Below are positions 38,937 to 48,200 of a stretch of DNA of 64,000 bases, in pieces (positions within the stretch are counted from its first letter, which is position 1; every line of letters begins with the position of its first letter). The notes under the pieces were generated by a model. That model worked only from the letters and a program-made list of their open reading frames with translations. It did not search any database and had not been told where the DNA came from. A program made the translations under genes and the position numbers. The DNA comes from Telmatospirillum siberiense (lineage in GTDB: Bacteria; Pseudomonadota; Alphaproteobacteria; Rhodospirillales; Magnetospirillaceae): positions 62,001 through 126,000 of the forward strand of contig NZ_PIUM01000002.1 in assembly GCF_002845745.1 (NCBI RefSeq), in the 5' to 3' direction.

Positions 38937-39725
38937 TTACGATTTGAGCTGAGAAGTCGTCTGCATCATGCTGTCGGTGGTCTGAATCACCTTGGAATTC
39001 ATTTCATAGGCGCGCTGGGCGCTGATCATGTTGGTGACTTCCGAGACCACATTGACGTTCGATTGCTCGAGATAGCCTTGCAGGATCGTACCGAAACCGG
39101 TGCTTCCGGGGCTTCCGGTGATCGGCGCTCCCGAAGATGCGGTCTGCAGGAACAGGTTGTTGCCTTCCGCCTCGAGGCCGGCCTCGTTGGGGAAGTTGGC
39201 CAAATTAAGCTGGCCGACGACGGTCGCCGTGGTCTGACCGTCCAGCGTCACGGAGACCTGTCCGGAGCTATTGATGGTCGTGCTCAACGCGTTGCTGGGA
39301 ATGTTGATGCCCGGCAGGACGGTGTAGCCCTCGGCGGTGACGATCTGCCCCGCCGCGCTGAGCGCCAGGGTGCCGTCGCGGGTATAAGCCGTGGATCCGT
39401 TCGGCAGCTGGATCTGGAAATAACCTTTGCCCTGGACCGCAAGGTCGAGGGTGTTGTTGGTGTTGCTCAGGCTGCCTTGTTCGGTGGCGCGGTAGACCGA
39501 AGCGGTCTTCACGCCGAGGCCGAGCTGGATGCCCGACGGCACGATGGTGTTGTTGTCCGACGAGAAAGTGCCGACACGCTGAAGATTTTGATAAAGAAGG
39601 TCGGTGAACTCCGGAAGCCGCCGATTGTAGGCGGTGGTGTTCATGTTGGCGATGTTGTTCGAGATCACTTCCACGTTGGTCTGCTGTGCCTGCATACCGG
39701 TGGCGGCAATGTTCATGGCCCGCAT
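38937..39725 (-). CDS. flgG: Distal rod protein FlgG
   Basis: The 262-residue protein forms the distal rod and has the FlgG length. It begins MRAMNIAATGMQAQQ, followed by VEVISNNIANMNTTAYNR, the axial N-motif. FlgG-typical features include GIQLGLGVKTASVYR, TQGSLSNTNNTLDLA-like sequence and GYFQIQLPNG. It ends with LEQSNVNVVSEVTNMISAQR and the C-terminal helix. It lies between flgF and flgA on the minus strand. Confidence 0.96.
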   Translation of the reverse strand: MRAMNIAATGMQAQQTNVEVISNNIANMNTTAYNRRLPEFTDLLYQNLQRVGTFSSDNNTIVPSGIQLGLGVKTASVYRATEQGSLSNTNNTLDLAVQGKGYFQIQLPNGSTAYTRDGTLALSAAGQIVTAEGYTVLPGINIPSNALSTTINSSGQVSVTLDGQTTATVVGQLNLANFPNEAGLEAEGNNLFLQTASSGAPITGSPGSTGFGTILQGYLEQSNVNVVSEVTNMISAQRAYEMNSKVIQTTDSMMQTTSQLKS

Positions 39726-39740
39726 GGTCTCTATTCCTTC

Positions 39741-40484
39741 TTACGCGTTCTGCTGGGACTGAGACAGCACCGACATGGCTTTCAATTGCCGGCTGTTCTC
39801 ATTGTCGATGAGATTTTGGATGCTTTCGTAGTTCCGCATGATGGTCATCATGTTGGTCATTTCGGCCACCGGCTGAACGTTGGATTCCTCCAGCATTCCC
39901 TGCGAAACATTGGGGCTGTCGGCCAAGTTCGGCGTCTGCGTGGTCTGATAGGTGCCGTCGCCGGCGGCGCGGAGCTGCTGGTCGTTGTCGAACGTCACCA
40001 CCTTCATCTTGCCGATGACGCCGTTTTCGCTGGACAGCGTTCCGTCGCCGGCGATCGAGATCTCCGCCTCGTTGGGGGCGAGCACGATCGGTGTGTCGCT
40101 CTGCTGGAGCACCGGATAACCGGAGGCCGTGACCACCATGCCGTTTTCGTCCAGGCGGAAATGGCCCTCGCGGGTGTAGCGCTGGCCGGCCGGGGTATCG
40201 ATGGTAAAATAGCCGTCGCCGTGGATGGACACATCGAGCGGCGCCCCGGTCTGGGTGACCGGACCCTCGCGGGTATCGCGCAGCATGCCCTGGTCCCGGA
40301 CGAAGGAAACCTTCTGGCCGAACGGTGTGGTGTCGGTCTTCGACTTCACGACGTAGTCGCTGAACATCACCTGCTGGGTTTTGTAGGACGGCGTATTGGC
40401 GTTCGCCAAATTATTCGCCACAACCTCCATCTGCCGCCACAAGGCGGCTTGGCGAGAGAGGGCGACGTAAGATGTGTTTTCCAT
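39741..40484 (-). CDS. flgF: Proximal rod protein FlgF
   Basis: The 247-residue rod protein begins MENTSYVALSRQAALWRQM and has VVANNLANANTPSYK, VSIHGDGYFTIDTPAG and LEESNVQPVAEMTNMM, all typical of FlgF. I start at 40484, not at an in-frame ATG at 40514, because the sigma-54 element predicts a transcript start near 40510, downstream of that ATG. First gene of the flgF-flgG-flgA-flgH operon, divergent from fliL. Confidence 0.94.
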   Translation of the reverse strand: MENTSYVALSRQAALWRQMEVVANNLANANTPSYKTQQVMFSDYVVKSKTDTTPFGQKVSFVRDQGMLRDTREGPVTQTGAPLDVSIHGDGYFTIDTPAGQRYTREGHFRLDENGMVVTASGYPVLQQSDTPIVLAPNEAEISIAGDGTLSSENGVIGKMKVVTFDNDQQLRAAGDGTYQTTQTPNLADSPNVSQGMLEESNVQPVAEMTNMMTIMRNYESIQNLIDNENSRQLKAMSVLSQSQQNA

Positions 40485-40520
40485 CACACTGGTCCTGCAA
40501 ATGACAGTCGCCAACCGATA

Positions 40521-40536
40521 TGCAGTTGCCGTGCCA
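40521..40536 (-). promoter_or_regulatory. Sigma-54 (-24/-12) promoter for flgF
   Basis: On the minus strand the sequence reads TGGCACGGCAACTGCA, with a full TGGCACG -24 element and GC exactly ten bases after GG; only one base of the -12 TTGCA differs. The predicted start (about 40510) lies 26 bases before the flgF ATG. This is the best promoter match in the window. Confidence 0.8.
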
Positions 40537-40691
40537 GAATATGGAAAATGGCGGGAAGTCTCGTTTCCTTGATGTTTCGACCCGGGTTTTCATGGGGCGG
40601 GGTCCCGCCGGGGTAAGCCGTGCCGGGTAGTTATTGCCCGGTACCGGCCCACTTGTTATGGTGCGCCGCCGGCCGACATTTCGTCGGCCTA

Positions 40692-40708
40692 TCAATCTCT
40701 TGTTAACC
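40692..40708 (+). promoter_or_regulatory. CtrA-like box upstream of fliL
   Basis: TCAA-N7-TTAACC differs in one base from the CtrA consensus TTAA-N7-TTAA(C). It lies about 70 bases before the fliL start. A perfect 7-bp stem (GGCCGAC/GTCGGCC, 40671-40689) sits just upstream. The fliLM operon is a CtrA target in Caulobacter. Confidence 0.5.
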
Positions 40709-40776
40709 GCCGGTGGCTAGAGTGTGGGGTGAGTTACTCCGGGCGCCGGCCAGGGGCCCAATGGGGACGGAGCACC

Positions 40777-41319
40777 ATGGCCGAAGATCTTGAAGACGAT
40801 TTCGAAGAAGGTGAAGCTTCCGACGAACTGGAGTCCGTGCCGGAACGACGCGGTGGCGGACCCAACCGGAAAAAGCTGATTTTAGTTGTCGTGTTGATCC
40901 TTGTCGTGGTCGGCGCGGCGGGAGCCCTTTATTTCACGGGCGTGTTCGATTCTCTTTTCCACTCGACGAAGAGCGAGAAGAAGGTCGAAGAAGAAAAACC
41001 TAAGGAAGTTCACGCGGCGGTTTTCTATGATTTGCCGGAGATCCTGGTTAATCTGAACACGTCGGGACGCAAGCAGAATTTCTTGAAGATCCGGATTAGT
41101 CTGGAATTGGAAAGTCCGCTCGACGTTTCGAAGATCGAGGGCGTGATGCCGCGGATCATCGACAACTTCCAGGTCTACCTGCGCGAGTTGCGCATCGAAG
41201 ATCTGCAGGGATCCGCCGGCATGTTGCGTTTGCGCGAGGAACTGCTGACCCGTGTCAACAACGCGGTCAAGCCGGCCAAAGTCAACGACGTGCTGTTCAA
41301 GGAAATGCTAGTTCAGTGA
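40777..41319 (+). CDS. fliL: Flagellar motor-associated membrane protein FliL
   Basis: The 180-residue inner-membrane protein has an acidic cytoplasmic N-terminus, one membrane helix (KLILVVVLILVVVGAAGALY) and a periplasmic stomatin-like domain. That domain ends FLKIRISLELE...LRELRIEDLQG and LTRVNNAVKPAKVNDVLF. FliL supports stator function. I chose ATG 40777 (MAEDLEDDFEEG) over an upstream in-frame ATG at 40729 that would lie only about 20 bases after the CtrA-like box. It is followed by fliM after 3 bases. Confidence 0.92.
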   Translation: MAEDLEDDFEEGEASDELESVPERRGGGPNRKKLILVVVLILVVVGAAGALYFTGVFDSLFHSTKSEKKVEEEKPKEVHAAVFYDLPEILVNLNTSGRKQNFLKIRISLELESPLDVSKIEGVMPRIIDNFQVYLRELRIEDLQGSAGMLRLREELLTRVNNAVKPAKVNDVLFKEMLVQ

Positions 41320-41322
41320 CGG

Positions 41323-42543
41323 ATGGATGCCCGCATGGCTGAGAACGTCGAAGATGGTGGGGAAAGTCGTTCGAACGAGGACGAAGAAGCCCTCATGAAG
41401 GAATGGGCCGCCATGGCTGGCGGCGATGAGGACGACGCGGCCGGCGGTGGGGCCGGTGCCGGGGCGGCCGAGGGTGGTGACGAAGGCGGCGATATGGCCG
41501 CCGAATGGGAAGCCATGCTGGGGGCCGGCGACGATGCCGATGCCGACGGCGGCGAAGACGGCGCCATGGGTGGCGGCACGACCACCCGCGTTCTCAATCA
41601 GGACGAAATCGATTCGCTTCTGGGCTTCGACGATTCGGCTGGCGGAAGCGGCGATCGCTCGGGAATCCAGGCCATCCTCAATTCGGCCCTGGTCTCCTAC
41701 GAACGCCTTCCCATGCTGGAAGTGGTGTTCGATCGCCTGGTCCGCATGATGTCGACCAGCATGCGTAATTTCACCTCCGACAATGTCGAGGTTTCGCTCG
41801 ATAACATCCTGTCCCTGCGTTTCGGCGATTATCTCAACTCCATTCCGCTGCCGGCCATGCTGGCGGTGTTCAAGGCCGAGGAATGGGATAATTACGGGCT
41901 GCTGACCGTCGATTCGTCCCTCATCTATTCGATCGTCGACGTGCTGCTCGGCGGGCGCCGGGGAACAGCCGCGATGCGGATCGAGGGGCGGCCATACACC
42001 ACCATCGAACGCAATCTGGTGGAGCGGATGGTCCATGTGGTCCTGGCGGACCTGTCGGCCGCGTTCGACCCCTTGTCTCCGGTGACGTTCCGTTTCGACC
42101 GTCTGGAAACCAATCCTCGTTTCGCGACCATTTCCCGACCCAGCAATGCCGCCATCGTCGCCAAGCTGCGCATCGACATGGAAGACCGCGGCGGCCGGCT
42201 GGAACTGATGTTGCCCTATGCCACCCTGGAGCCCGTTCGCGAGCTCTTGCTGCAGATGTTCATGGGCGAGAAGTTCGGCCGCGATTCGATTTGGGAAACC
42301 CATTTGGCCGAAGAGCTGTGGCTGACCGACGTGGAAATGGAGGCGGTGCTCGACGAACAGGTGATGCCGTTGCGCGACATCCTCGGACTGCGGATCGGTT
42401 CGAAGATCATGCTGAACGCCATGCCCGATTCGAAGGTCGAGCTCAGATGCGGCGACGTGCCCATGTTTGGAGGGAAGATGGGGCGCAAGGGCACTCACAT
42501 CGCCATTCGCATCGACGAGAAGATCAAGAAGGAGAAAGTCTGA
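41323..42543 (+). CDS. fliM: Flagellar switch protein FliM with long acidic N-terminal extension
   Basis: The 406-residue C-ring protein couples CheY binding to rotor switching. The CheY-binding motif LNQDEIDSLLGF is at residues 91-102 instead of the extreme N-terminus. The FliM middle domain (RLPMLEVVFDRLVRMMSTSM, LLGGRRG, TTIERNLVERMV) and the SpoA-like C-terminus (PLRDILGLRIGSKIMLN) are intact. The first 90 residues are acidic and Gly/Ala-rich, with two similar segments (KEWAAMAGG and AEWEAMLGA). An ATG at 41335 is an alternative start but would not remove the extension. It overlaps the next gene by one base (TGATG). Confidence 0.95.
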   Translation: MDARMAENVEDGGESRSNEDEEALMKEWAAMAGGDEDDAAGGGAGAGAAEGGDEGGDMAAEWEAMLGAGDDADADGGEDGAMGGGTTTRVLNQDEIDSLLGFDDSAGGSGDRSGIQAILNSALVSYERLPMLEVVFDRLVRMMSTSMRNFTSDNVEVSLDNILSLRFGDYLNSIPLPAMLAVFKAEEWDNYGLLTVDSSLIYSIVDVLLGGRRGTAAMRIEGRPYTTIERNLVERMVHVVLADLSAAFDPLSPVTFRFDRLETNPRFATISRPSNAAIVAKLRIDMEDRGGRLELMLPYATLEPVRELLLQMFMGEKFGRDSIWETHLAEELWLTDVEMEAVLDEQVMPLRDILGLRIGSKIMLNAMPDSKVELRCGDVPMFGGKMGRKGTHIAIRIDEKIKKEKV

Positions 42544-43061
42544 TGGACTATAAGCTCGTTCTTGATCTCATCATTGCGATTCTGTTGGCGGCGACCATCG
42601 CCTCTGCGGCCGTCCTCAACAACAAGCTCAATCAGTTGCGGAAGAACCGCGACGACTTGGCCAAGCTCGTCGCCGCCTTCAATGATGCGACGGTTCGCGC
42701 CGAGGCGGGTATCCCGAAATTGAAGCGGGCTTCCGAAGAGGCCAGCTCGACCCTGATCGACCGGGTGGAGAAAGCTCAATCCCTGCGCGACGATCTGGCG
42801 TTCATGATCGAGCGGGCCGATGCCATGGCCAATCGGCTGGAAGGATCGGTGCGCACGGCCCGTGGCGAGGCCAAGCCCGTTCCGGCGCCGGCCTCCAGTA
42901 CGGCGCCTCTTCGTGGTCCCTCCATACGGCCCGCGCCGGCATCTCAGCCCGTCCCGAAAGTTTCCGTGCCGCCTTTGACGGCAAGCCGGGACGATACTTT
43001 GGATGATGACCGTTCGGAAGCGGAGCGCGAACTTCTCCGCGCCCTGCAGGCCGTTCGGTGA
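42543..43061 (+). CDS. Membrane-anchored coiled-coil protein in fliM operon (DUF6468-like, tentative)
   Basis: The product is 172 residues with one N-terminal membrane helix (LVLDLIIAILLAATIASAAV), a long helix with heptad-like spacing (residues about 25-105) and a Pro/Ala-rich tail ending SEAERELLRALQAVR. The start ATG overlaps the fliM stop, so translation is coupled. I recall a family of this type (DUF6468) at this position in Rhodospirillales, but that label is from memory. The context suggests a motor or export accessory. Confidence 0.75.
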   Translation: MDYKLVLDLIIAILLAATIASAAVLNNKLNQLRKNRDDLAKLVAAFNDATVRAEAGIPKLKRASEEASSTLIDRVEKAQSLRDDLAFMIERADAMANRLEGSVRTARGEAKPVPAPASSTAPLRGPSIRPAPASQPVPKVSVPPLTASRDDTLDDDRSEAERELLRALQAVR

Positions 43062-43075
43062 CAGGAAGGAAGACA

Positions 43076-43915
43076 ATGGCCAAGAAAGCCAAGCCCATTC
43101 CTGCCGCTCCGAGCTCCCCGTTCTCGCGTCAGCAGGGGATTGACAGGGGACGGACGGCGCCCGGTATCCGCCTGCTGCCGGTGACGATTTTCGTCGCGGT
43201 TCTCATGCTGTCGGTTCGGGTCAACGACATTTGGAGGGGGGTGACGTCCATCGATGTCTCTCCCGTCTTGTTGAACGAGACGCAGGCGCAGCAACCACCC
43301 CCGCCCGGCGGCCGCAAACGCGGACAACCTTCGCCGAGCACCACCGCGGATAGCGGTGCCGCCGCGACTGCGTCCTCGGCGGCATCCTCCTCCACCTCCG
43401 CGTCCTCGCAGGCCGCATCGTCCCCGGCGGCGGCCCCCGCCGTGGCCGCGTCGTCGTCCGCCGGAGCCTCGGAAGGCGAGCCGCCGACCTTCACGCAGAA
43501 CGAAGTCGACGTCCTGCAGAAGTTGTCGGAACGTCGCGAGTCGTTGGACGCCAGGCAGCGCGATCTTGATCTGCGCGAGAATATGATCAAGGCGGCCGAA
43601 GGCCGAATCGACAAAAAGATCTCGGAAATGAAAAGCCTGCAATCCAATGTCGAAGCGATGTTGAAGCAGGTTGATGACCAGGACGACGGAAAGATGAAAA
43701 GCCTGGTCAAGATTTATGAGAACATGAAACCGAAAGACGCGGCACGTATTTTCGAACAACTCGACATGCCGATCCTGCTGGGCGTGATCACTCATATGAA
43801 AGAGCAAAAAGTCGCTCCGGTCATGGAAGCCATGGATCCGATGAAAGCTAAAACATTGACCGACGCCATTGCGATGCGGCGTGCTACAAAAGCGGAAGGT
43901 CGCAACGGCAGTTAG
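43076..43915 (+). CDS. MotE-like flagellar protein with MgtE-N/FliG-like domain
   Basis: The 279-residue protein has one membrane helix (around LLPVTIFVAVLMLSV), a low-complexity Pro/Ala/Ser linker, a coiled coil (RRESLDARQRDLDLRENMI onward) and a C-terminal domain (IYENMKPKDAARIFEQLD, then ILLGVITHMKEQKVAPVMEA) typical of MotE, where it resembles the MgtE N-domain. MotE is a periplasmic chaperone for MotC. I start at ATG 43076 because GGAAGGAAG precedes it; GTG 43058 overlaps the previous stop but has no ribosome site. Confidence 0.82.
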   Translation: MAKKAKPIPAAPSSPFSRQQGIDRGRTAPGIRLLPVTIFVAVLMLSVRVNDIWRGVTSIDVSPVLLNETQAQQPPPPGGRKRGQPSPSTTADSGAAATASSAASSSTSASSQAASSPAAAPAVAASSSAGASEGEPPTFTQNEVDVLQKLSERRESLDARQRDLDLRENMIKAAEGRIDKKISEMKSLQSNVEAMLKQVDDQDDGKMKSLVKIYENMKPKDAARIFEQLDMPILLGVITHMKEQKVAPVMEAMDPMKAKTLTDAIAMRRATKAEGRNGS

Positions 43916-43959
43916 CCGAATAATTGGAAAAACACTTGATCCGAGTGGAGTTCTGTATT

Positions 43960-43974
43960 TTAACTAGACATCAA
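43960..43974 (+). promoter_or_regulatory. CtrA-like box upstream of cheY
   Basis: TTAA-N7-TCAA (one mismatch to TTAA-N7-TTAA) lies 55 bases before the cheY start, in the 113-base gap after the MotE-like gene. The gap is AT-rich compared with its surroundings, as expected for a promoter. Confidence 0.45.
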
Positions 43975-44028
43975 AACCACTGTTTTAGCCGATTGGCAAT
44001 TTGCTCAGTGGCGTAAAAGGAGTGACGG

Positions 44029-44415
44029 ATGGCAGTCGACAAGAACATGCATGTTTTGATTGTGGACGATTACAAGACCATGTTGCGTATCATCCGCAAC
44101 CTCCTCCGGCAGTTGGGTTTCGTCAATATCGACGAGGCGACCGACGGATCGATGGCGTTGCAAATGATGCGTGGCGGTAATTACGGTCTGGTGATCTCGG
44201 ATTGGAACATGGAACCGATGACCGGTCTTCAGCTCTTGCGCGAAGTTCGTGGCGATGCCAAGCTGAAGAATACCCCCTTCATCATGGTGACGGCCGAGTC
44301 CAAGTCGGAAAACGTCATTGCCGCCAAGGAAGCCGGTGTTTCCAACTATATCGTCAAGCCGTTCAACGCTGAAACTTTGCAAGCCAAAATGGTCAGCGTC
44401 CTTGGCGAATTCTGA
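44029..44415 (+). CDS. cheY: Chemotaxis response regulator CheY
   Basis: The 128-residue single-domain response regulator has all receiver residues: acidic pair in LIVDDYKT, phospho-acceptor Asp in LVISDWNMEPMTG, Thr in MVTAES and Lys in YIVKPFN. When phosphorylated it should bind FliM and change rotor direction. AAAAGGAGTGACGG gives a strong ribosome site. It is followed by cheZ after 11 bases. Confidence 0.95.
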   Translation: MAVDKNMHVLIVDDYKTMLRIIRNLLRQLGFVNIDEATDGSMALQMMRGGNYGLVISDWNMEPMTGLQLLREVRGDAKLKNTPFIMVTAESKSENVIAAKEAGVSNYIVKPFNAETLQAKMVSVLGEF

Positions 44416-44426
44416 GGAGACGTTGC

Positions 44427-45074
44427 ATGTCGTCGACCATTGACCGTGATCTGGCCTTGCATCTTGAGGCGCTGCGCAAGCAAAAAGGGGACACGGTCAA
44501 GGTCGAGGAAGTGGGCGATGTGGTCCGCTCTTTGCTGGCGTCGCTTTCCGGCGACGTTTCGGCGGGCGACCTCAAGCTTTATGGCGAGGTTCAAGCGCTC
44601 GCGGCTTATATTCATAACGCCAAAGTCGAGATCGCGGCTCTTCGCCCACAAGACATTCAGCACGAATATATCGCCTCGGCGACGGACGAGTTGGACGCCA
44701 TCGTCGGCGCCACTGAAAATGCGACCAATTCCATTCTCGACGCCGCGGAAAAGCTGGACTCTCTCAGCTCTGACATGACGCCGGACGTCGGTCAGAAGCT
44801 GACAGAGCAAATTACCCTCATCTATGAGGCTTGCAATTTCCAAGACATTACCGGCCAGCGGATCACCAAGGTCGTGAGGGCGCTCAAACATATCGAAGAG
44901 CGCATTGACGCACTGGTTCTCGCTTTCGGTCCCGAGGTTGCGACTTCAGCACCGGGGACGTCCAAACCGGACGAGACGGCGCCTCTCACCGACCAGGATC
45001 TGCTGAATGGTCCTCAGCTACCAGACCAGGCCCACGACCAGGCCTCCATCGACGCCCTTTTCGACAACATTTGA
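44427..45074 (+). CDS. cheZ: CheY phosphatase CheZ
   Basis: The 215-residue protein is mostly helical. The CheZ catalytic motif is NFQDITGQ (Asp140 and Gln144, corresponding to the E. coli Asp143/Gln147 pair). The C-terminal tail QASIDALFDNI matches the CheY-binding tail, joined by a Pro-rich linker. It removes phosphate from CheY. Its place directly after cheY supports the pairing. Confidence 0.9.
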   Translation: MSSTIDRDLALHLEALRKQKGDTVKVEEVGDVVRSLLASLSGDVSAGDLKLYGEVQALAAYIHNAKVEIAALRPQDIQHEYIASATDELDAIVGATENATNSILDAAEKLDSLSSDMTPDVGQKLTEQITLIYEACNFQDITGQRITKVVRALKHIEERIDALVLAFGPEVATSAPGTSKPDETAPLTDQDLLNGPQLPDQAHDQASIDALFDNI

Positions 45075-45120
45075 GGATGGCATCTCCGGCCGTAAGCCGT
45101 ATGCACCAGCGGGTCGCAAA

Positions 45121-45252
45121 GTGAAATCCACCGCTGGATTATCTGTTGGCATTGTCGTTGTGGGGACGGTGATTTGGTTCAATCTGGCCGGATTGGCGGT
45201 TTCTTCTCAATCGGGGGGCGGCCTCTTGCGGAGGTCTGGAGGCGCCGTGTAA
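45121..45252 (+). CDS. Possible 43-residue membrane peptide between cheZ and the TPR gene
   Basis: A frame from GTG 45121 to TAA 45250-45252 encodes one hydrophobic helix (AGLSVGIVVVGTVIWFNLAG) with a short tail. Its stop overlaps the next ATG (TAATG), which favours reality. The frame is open further upstream into cheZ and no clear ribosome site is seen, so the start is uncertain. No family recognised. Confidence 0.35.
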   Translation: MKSTAGLSVGIVVVGTVIWFNLAGLAVSSQSGGGLLRRSGGAV

Positions 45253-48200
45253 TGGAACTTCGGCGTCTGTTCCAGATCTTGCCGAGGATACTGCTGCTGG
45301 GGGGGCTGGCCTGGGGCGTTTCCAATGCTCCGGCGTGGGGGCAGGCGTCTTCACAGACCGGCGCCTCGCCAAGGGGAGCCCAATACAACGGCTTCGGCCG
45401 CATGGTCTTCGATTGGGATGGTCCGACCAGTTATTCCGCCGACGTGATCAATGGCGAGTTGGTCTTGCGCTTCGATCAGCCGGTCAAGGGCGATTTTCAT
45501 AGTCTGCTGCGGCCGCTGTCGCAATATTTGAAGACGGTTTCGGTCAGTTCCGACGGCAAAACGGCCACCTTCCCCTTGACCCATCCCATCCAGGTGCGCG
45601 CTTTCGGGGGCAGCGGCAACAGCGTGATCGTCGATTTGGTGGACAAGCCCGACGCCTCCGCACGTTCGAACCAGGCGGAAGCCAAGCCGCCGGCCTCGGC
45701 CTCTTCGGGCGACGCACCTTCCGGCCAAGCACAGTCATCCGCGACGGAGGGCGAGGGGCCGCTGTCGCTATTGCCGCCATCGGCACCACCACCATCATCA
45801 CAATTGCCGCCGTCAGCGGCCGCCGCACCACCGCCGGCACCCGCCACCCCTCCGGTTGCGGCGAAGCAGCGGCCGGCAGGTGAGGCTCCGGCCGTCGAGG
45901 TTCGCGCCGGGGAGCATGGCAGCTTCAACCGTGTGGTCTTCTCCTGGCCGCAGACCGTCGACTATAAGGTCGAGAAGCAGGGGGGGCGGGCCACGGTGAC
46001 GTTCGCCAAGCCGGCTCGCTTCGATCTGGCGGGGTTGCAGACGAGTTTGCCCTCGGATATCCGGCTTCTCTCCGCCGATGGGGGCGGGAAGTCGGCGACC
46101 GTCGCGCTTTCGATTCCGGAAAATGCCCGGCTGCGTCATTTTGCCTCTGGACCCAAGGTGGTTTTGGATATCGTCCGCGATTCCAACAGTCCGCCTCCGG
46201 CTCCCCCGGCTACGGCGCAACAATCCCCGCCTCCGGGTAACAACGATGTCACGCTGCCGTCTCTGAAGCCGCTGGTTCCCGAGGATCAGCCGACGCTGCC
46301 CTCCGAAAGTCTGGCGGCGGCCCAATCGGCCCCGCCTCCCATGGTGAAACCGGTCCAGCCGCCGGCGAAGTCAAACGCCACCGAACCGCCGCCGCCCGCC
46401 ACCGACGCCCGGCCGGCGGTGGCCGCGCATCCGTTGCCCGCCGACGACGACAAGGTGTTCAGTCTCAGCGTGTCCTGGGAAAAACCGGTGGCTGCGGCCG
46501 TCTTTCGCCGGGCGGGTTATTTGTGGCTGGTTTTCGACCGCAAGCAGGAGGTCGACACGAAATTGATGCGCCGTCTGGGAGGCGAGGCTGTTAGCGAAGT
46601 GACGCAGATTCCCAACCACGAGGCGACGATATTGCGTCTGGTGGTTCAACCCGACTATGCGCCGAGCGTGAGGCGTGAGGGGTTGCTATGGGTCATCGAT
46701 CTCATGCATCAGCCGGCGGAGCCCAAGGATCCGATCCGGATAACGGCCCCGGCGGCCTTGACCAACGGCATCGGGATCGTCCTCACCGTGGCGGACGCCG
46801 GCAATGTGATCTCCGTTGCCGATCCCGAGGTCGGCGACACCATGATGGTGGTTCCCGTCATCACTCTTGGTTCAGGCGTTTACCCCGGACGCGATACGCC
46901 GGACGTTGAATTGCTGCCAACCGTGCAGGGAATCGCCTTGCTTCCCCACGCCGACGGGCTGGACGTCCGTTCGACACGCGGCAGCGTATCCATCGGTATG
47001 CCGACCGGGGCGGGGCTTCGCTTGTCCACGGACGGCAATCGCGCGATTCCGTCCGTCAAACGGTCCTCCCGGGAAGGATTCTTCGACGTTGGGACCTGGA
47101 AGCGCGGTGGTCCGGAAGCTTTTGCCGCCGAGCGGCGCACCTTCGAGGCGGGTTTGGCGATGATCCCTCCCGCCGGGCGGAGTGGGGCCCATATGGAGGC
47201 GGCGCAATTCTTCTTTGCCAATGGTTTTGCCGCCGAAGCATTGGGATTCCTCCGGTTGGCGGCGGATGAGGAACCCTCCCTGGCCGACACCGGACCCTAT
47301 CGGGCCTTGCGCGGCGCCTGTCAATTGTTGATGGGACGCGAAGAGATGGCTGTGGCCGATCTCGACAACCCCCTGGTCAAGGACGATCCGGAAAGCCGGG
47401 TGTGGCAGGCCGCTGCTCACGCCGCTGCCGGTGATGCTCCGGCCAGTTGGGAAAAGCCCTTGGCCGCCGGGCTGCCGATCTTCGGAAATTATCCGAAGCC
47501 CTTGGCTTGGCCGCTGGCGGTGATTTCCGCCAAGGCGGCGCTGGCTGCCGGGGATGACGATGCCGCCCAGAAGTCGCTCGATGTTCTGGATCGTTCGATC
47601 ATGTCTCCTCGCGAGTCGGTGTTGCTGGATTTCCTGCATGGCGCCTACAGCGAAATGAATGGGCAGTTCGATCAGGCGCTCGATAATTACGATCACGCGG
47701 CGCAAGGGGACAATCGCGAATACCGGGCCCGGGCGTCGTTGGCGGCGATAGAGCTGCAGCTGAGGCTGGGGCGGATCACGCCGCGGGATGCGGCCGAGAA
47801 GCTCGATCGGCTGAGGTTCGGCTGGCGGGAGGAGGATTTCGAGTTCGGTCTGCTGAAGCGTTTGGGTGAGCTGCAGATCAGGGCGGGAGATTATCCCGAG
47901 GCCTTGCGCACATTGCGCTCCGTGGTCAGCAATTATCCGGACAACAAGAACACTCCCTCGGTCTCGAAGATGATGACCGACACCTTTACCAAGCTCTACC
48001 TCGAAGGGGCGGCCGACATGATGCCGCCGGTGTCGGCGATCGGACTTTATGACGAGTTCCGTGATCTGACCCCCACCGGAGCCAAGGGTGACGAAATGAT
48101 CCGCAAATTGGCGGACCGCCTAGCTTCGGTCGATCTGCTCGATCGTGCCGCCGAATTGTTGAAGCATCAAGTGACTTACCGCTTGCAGGGGCTCGACAAG

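Noticed and set aside
43975-44028. Sigma-54 promoter before cheY (TTGGCAATTTGC)
   Set aside because: GG and GC are only six bases apart, not ten.
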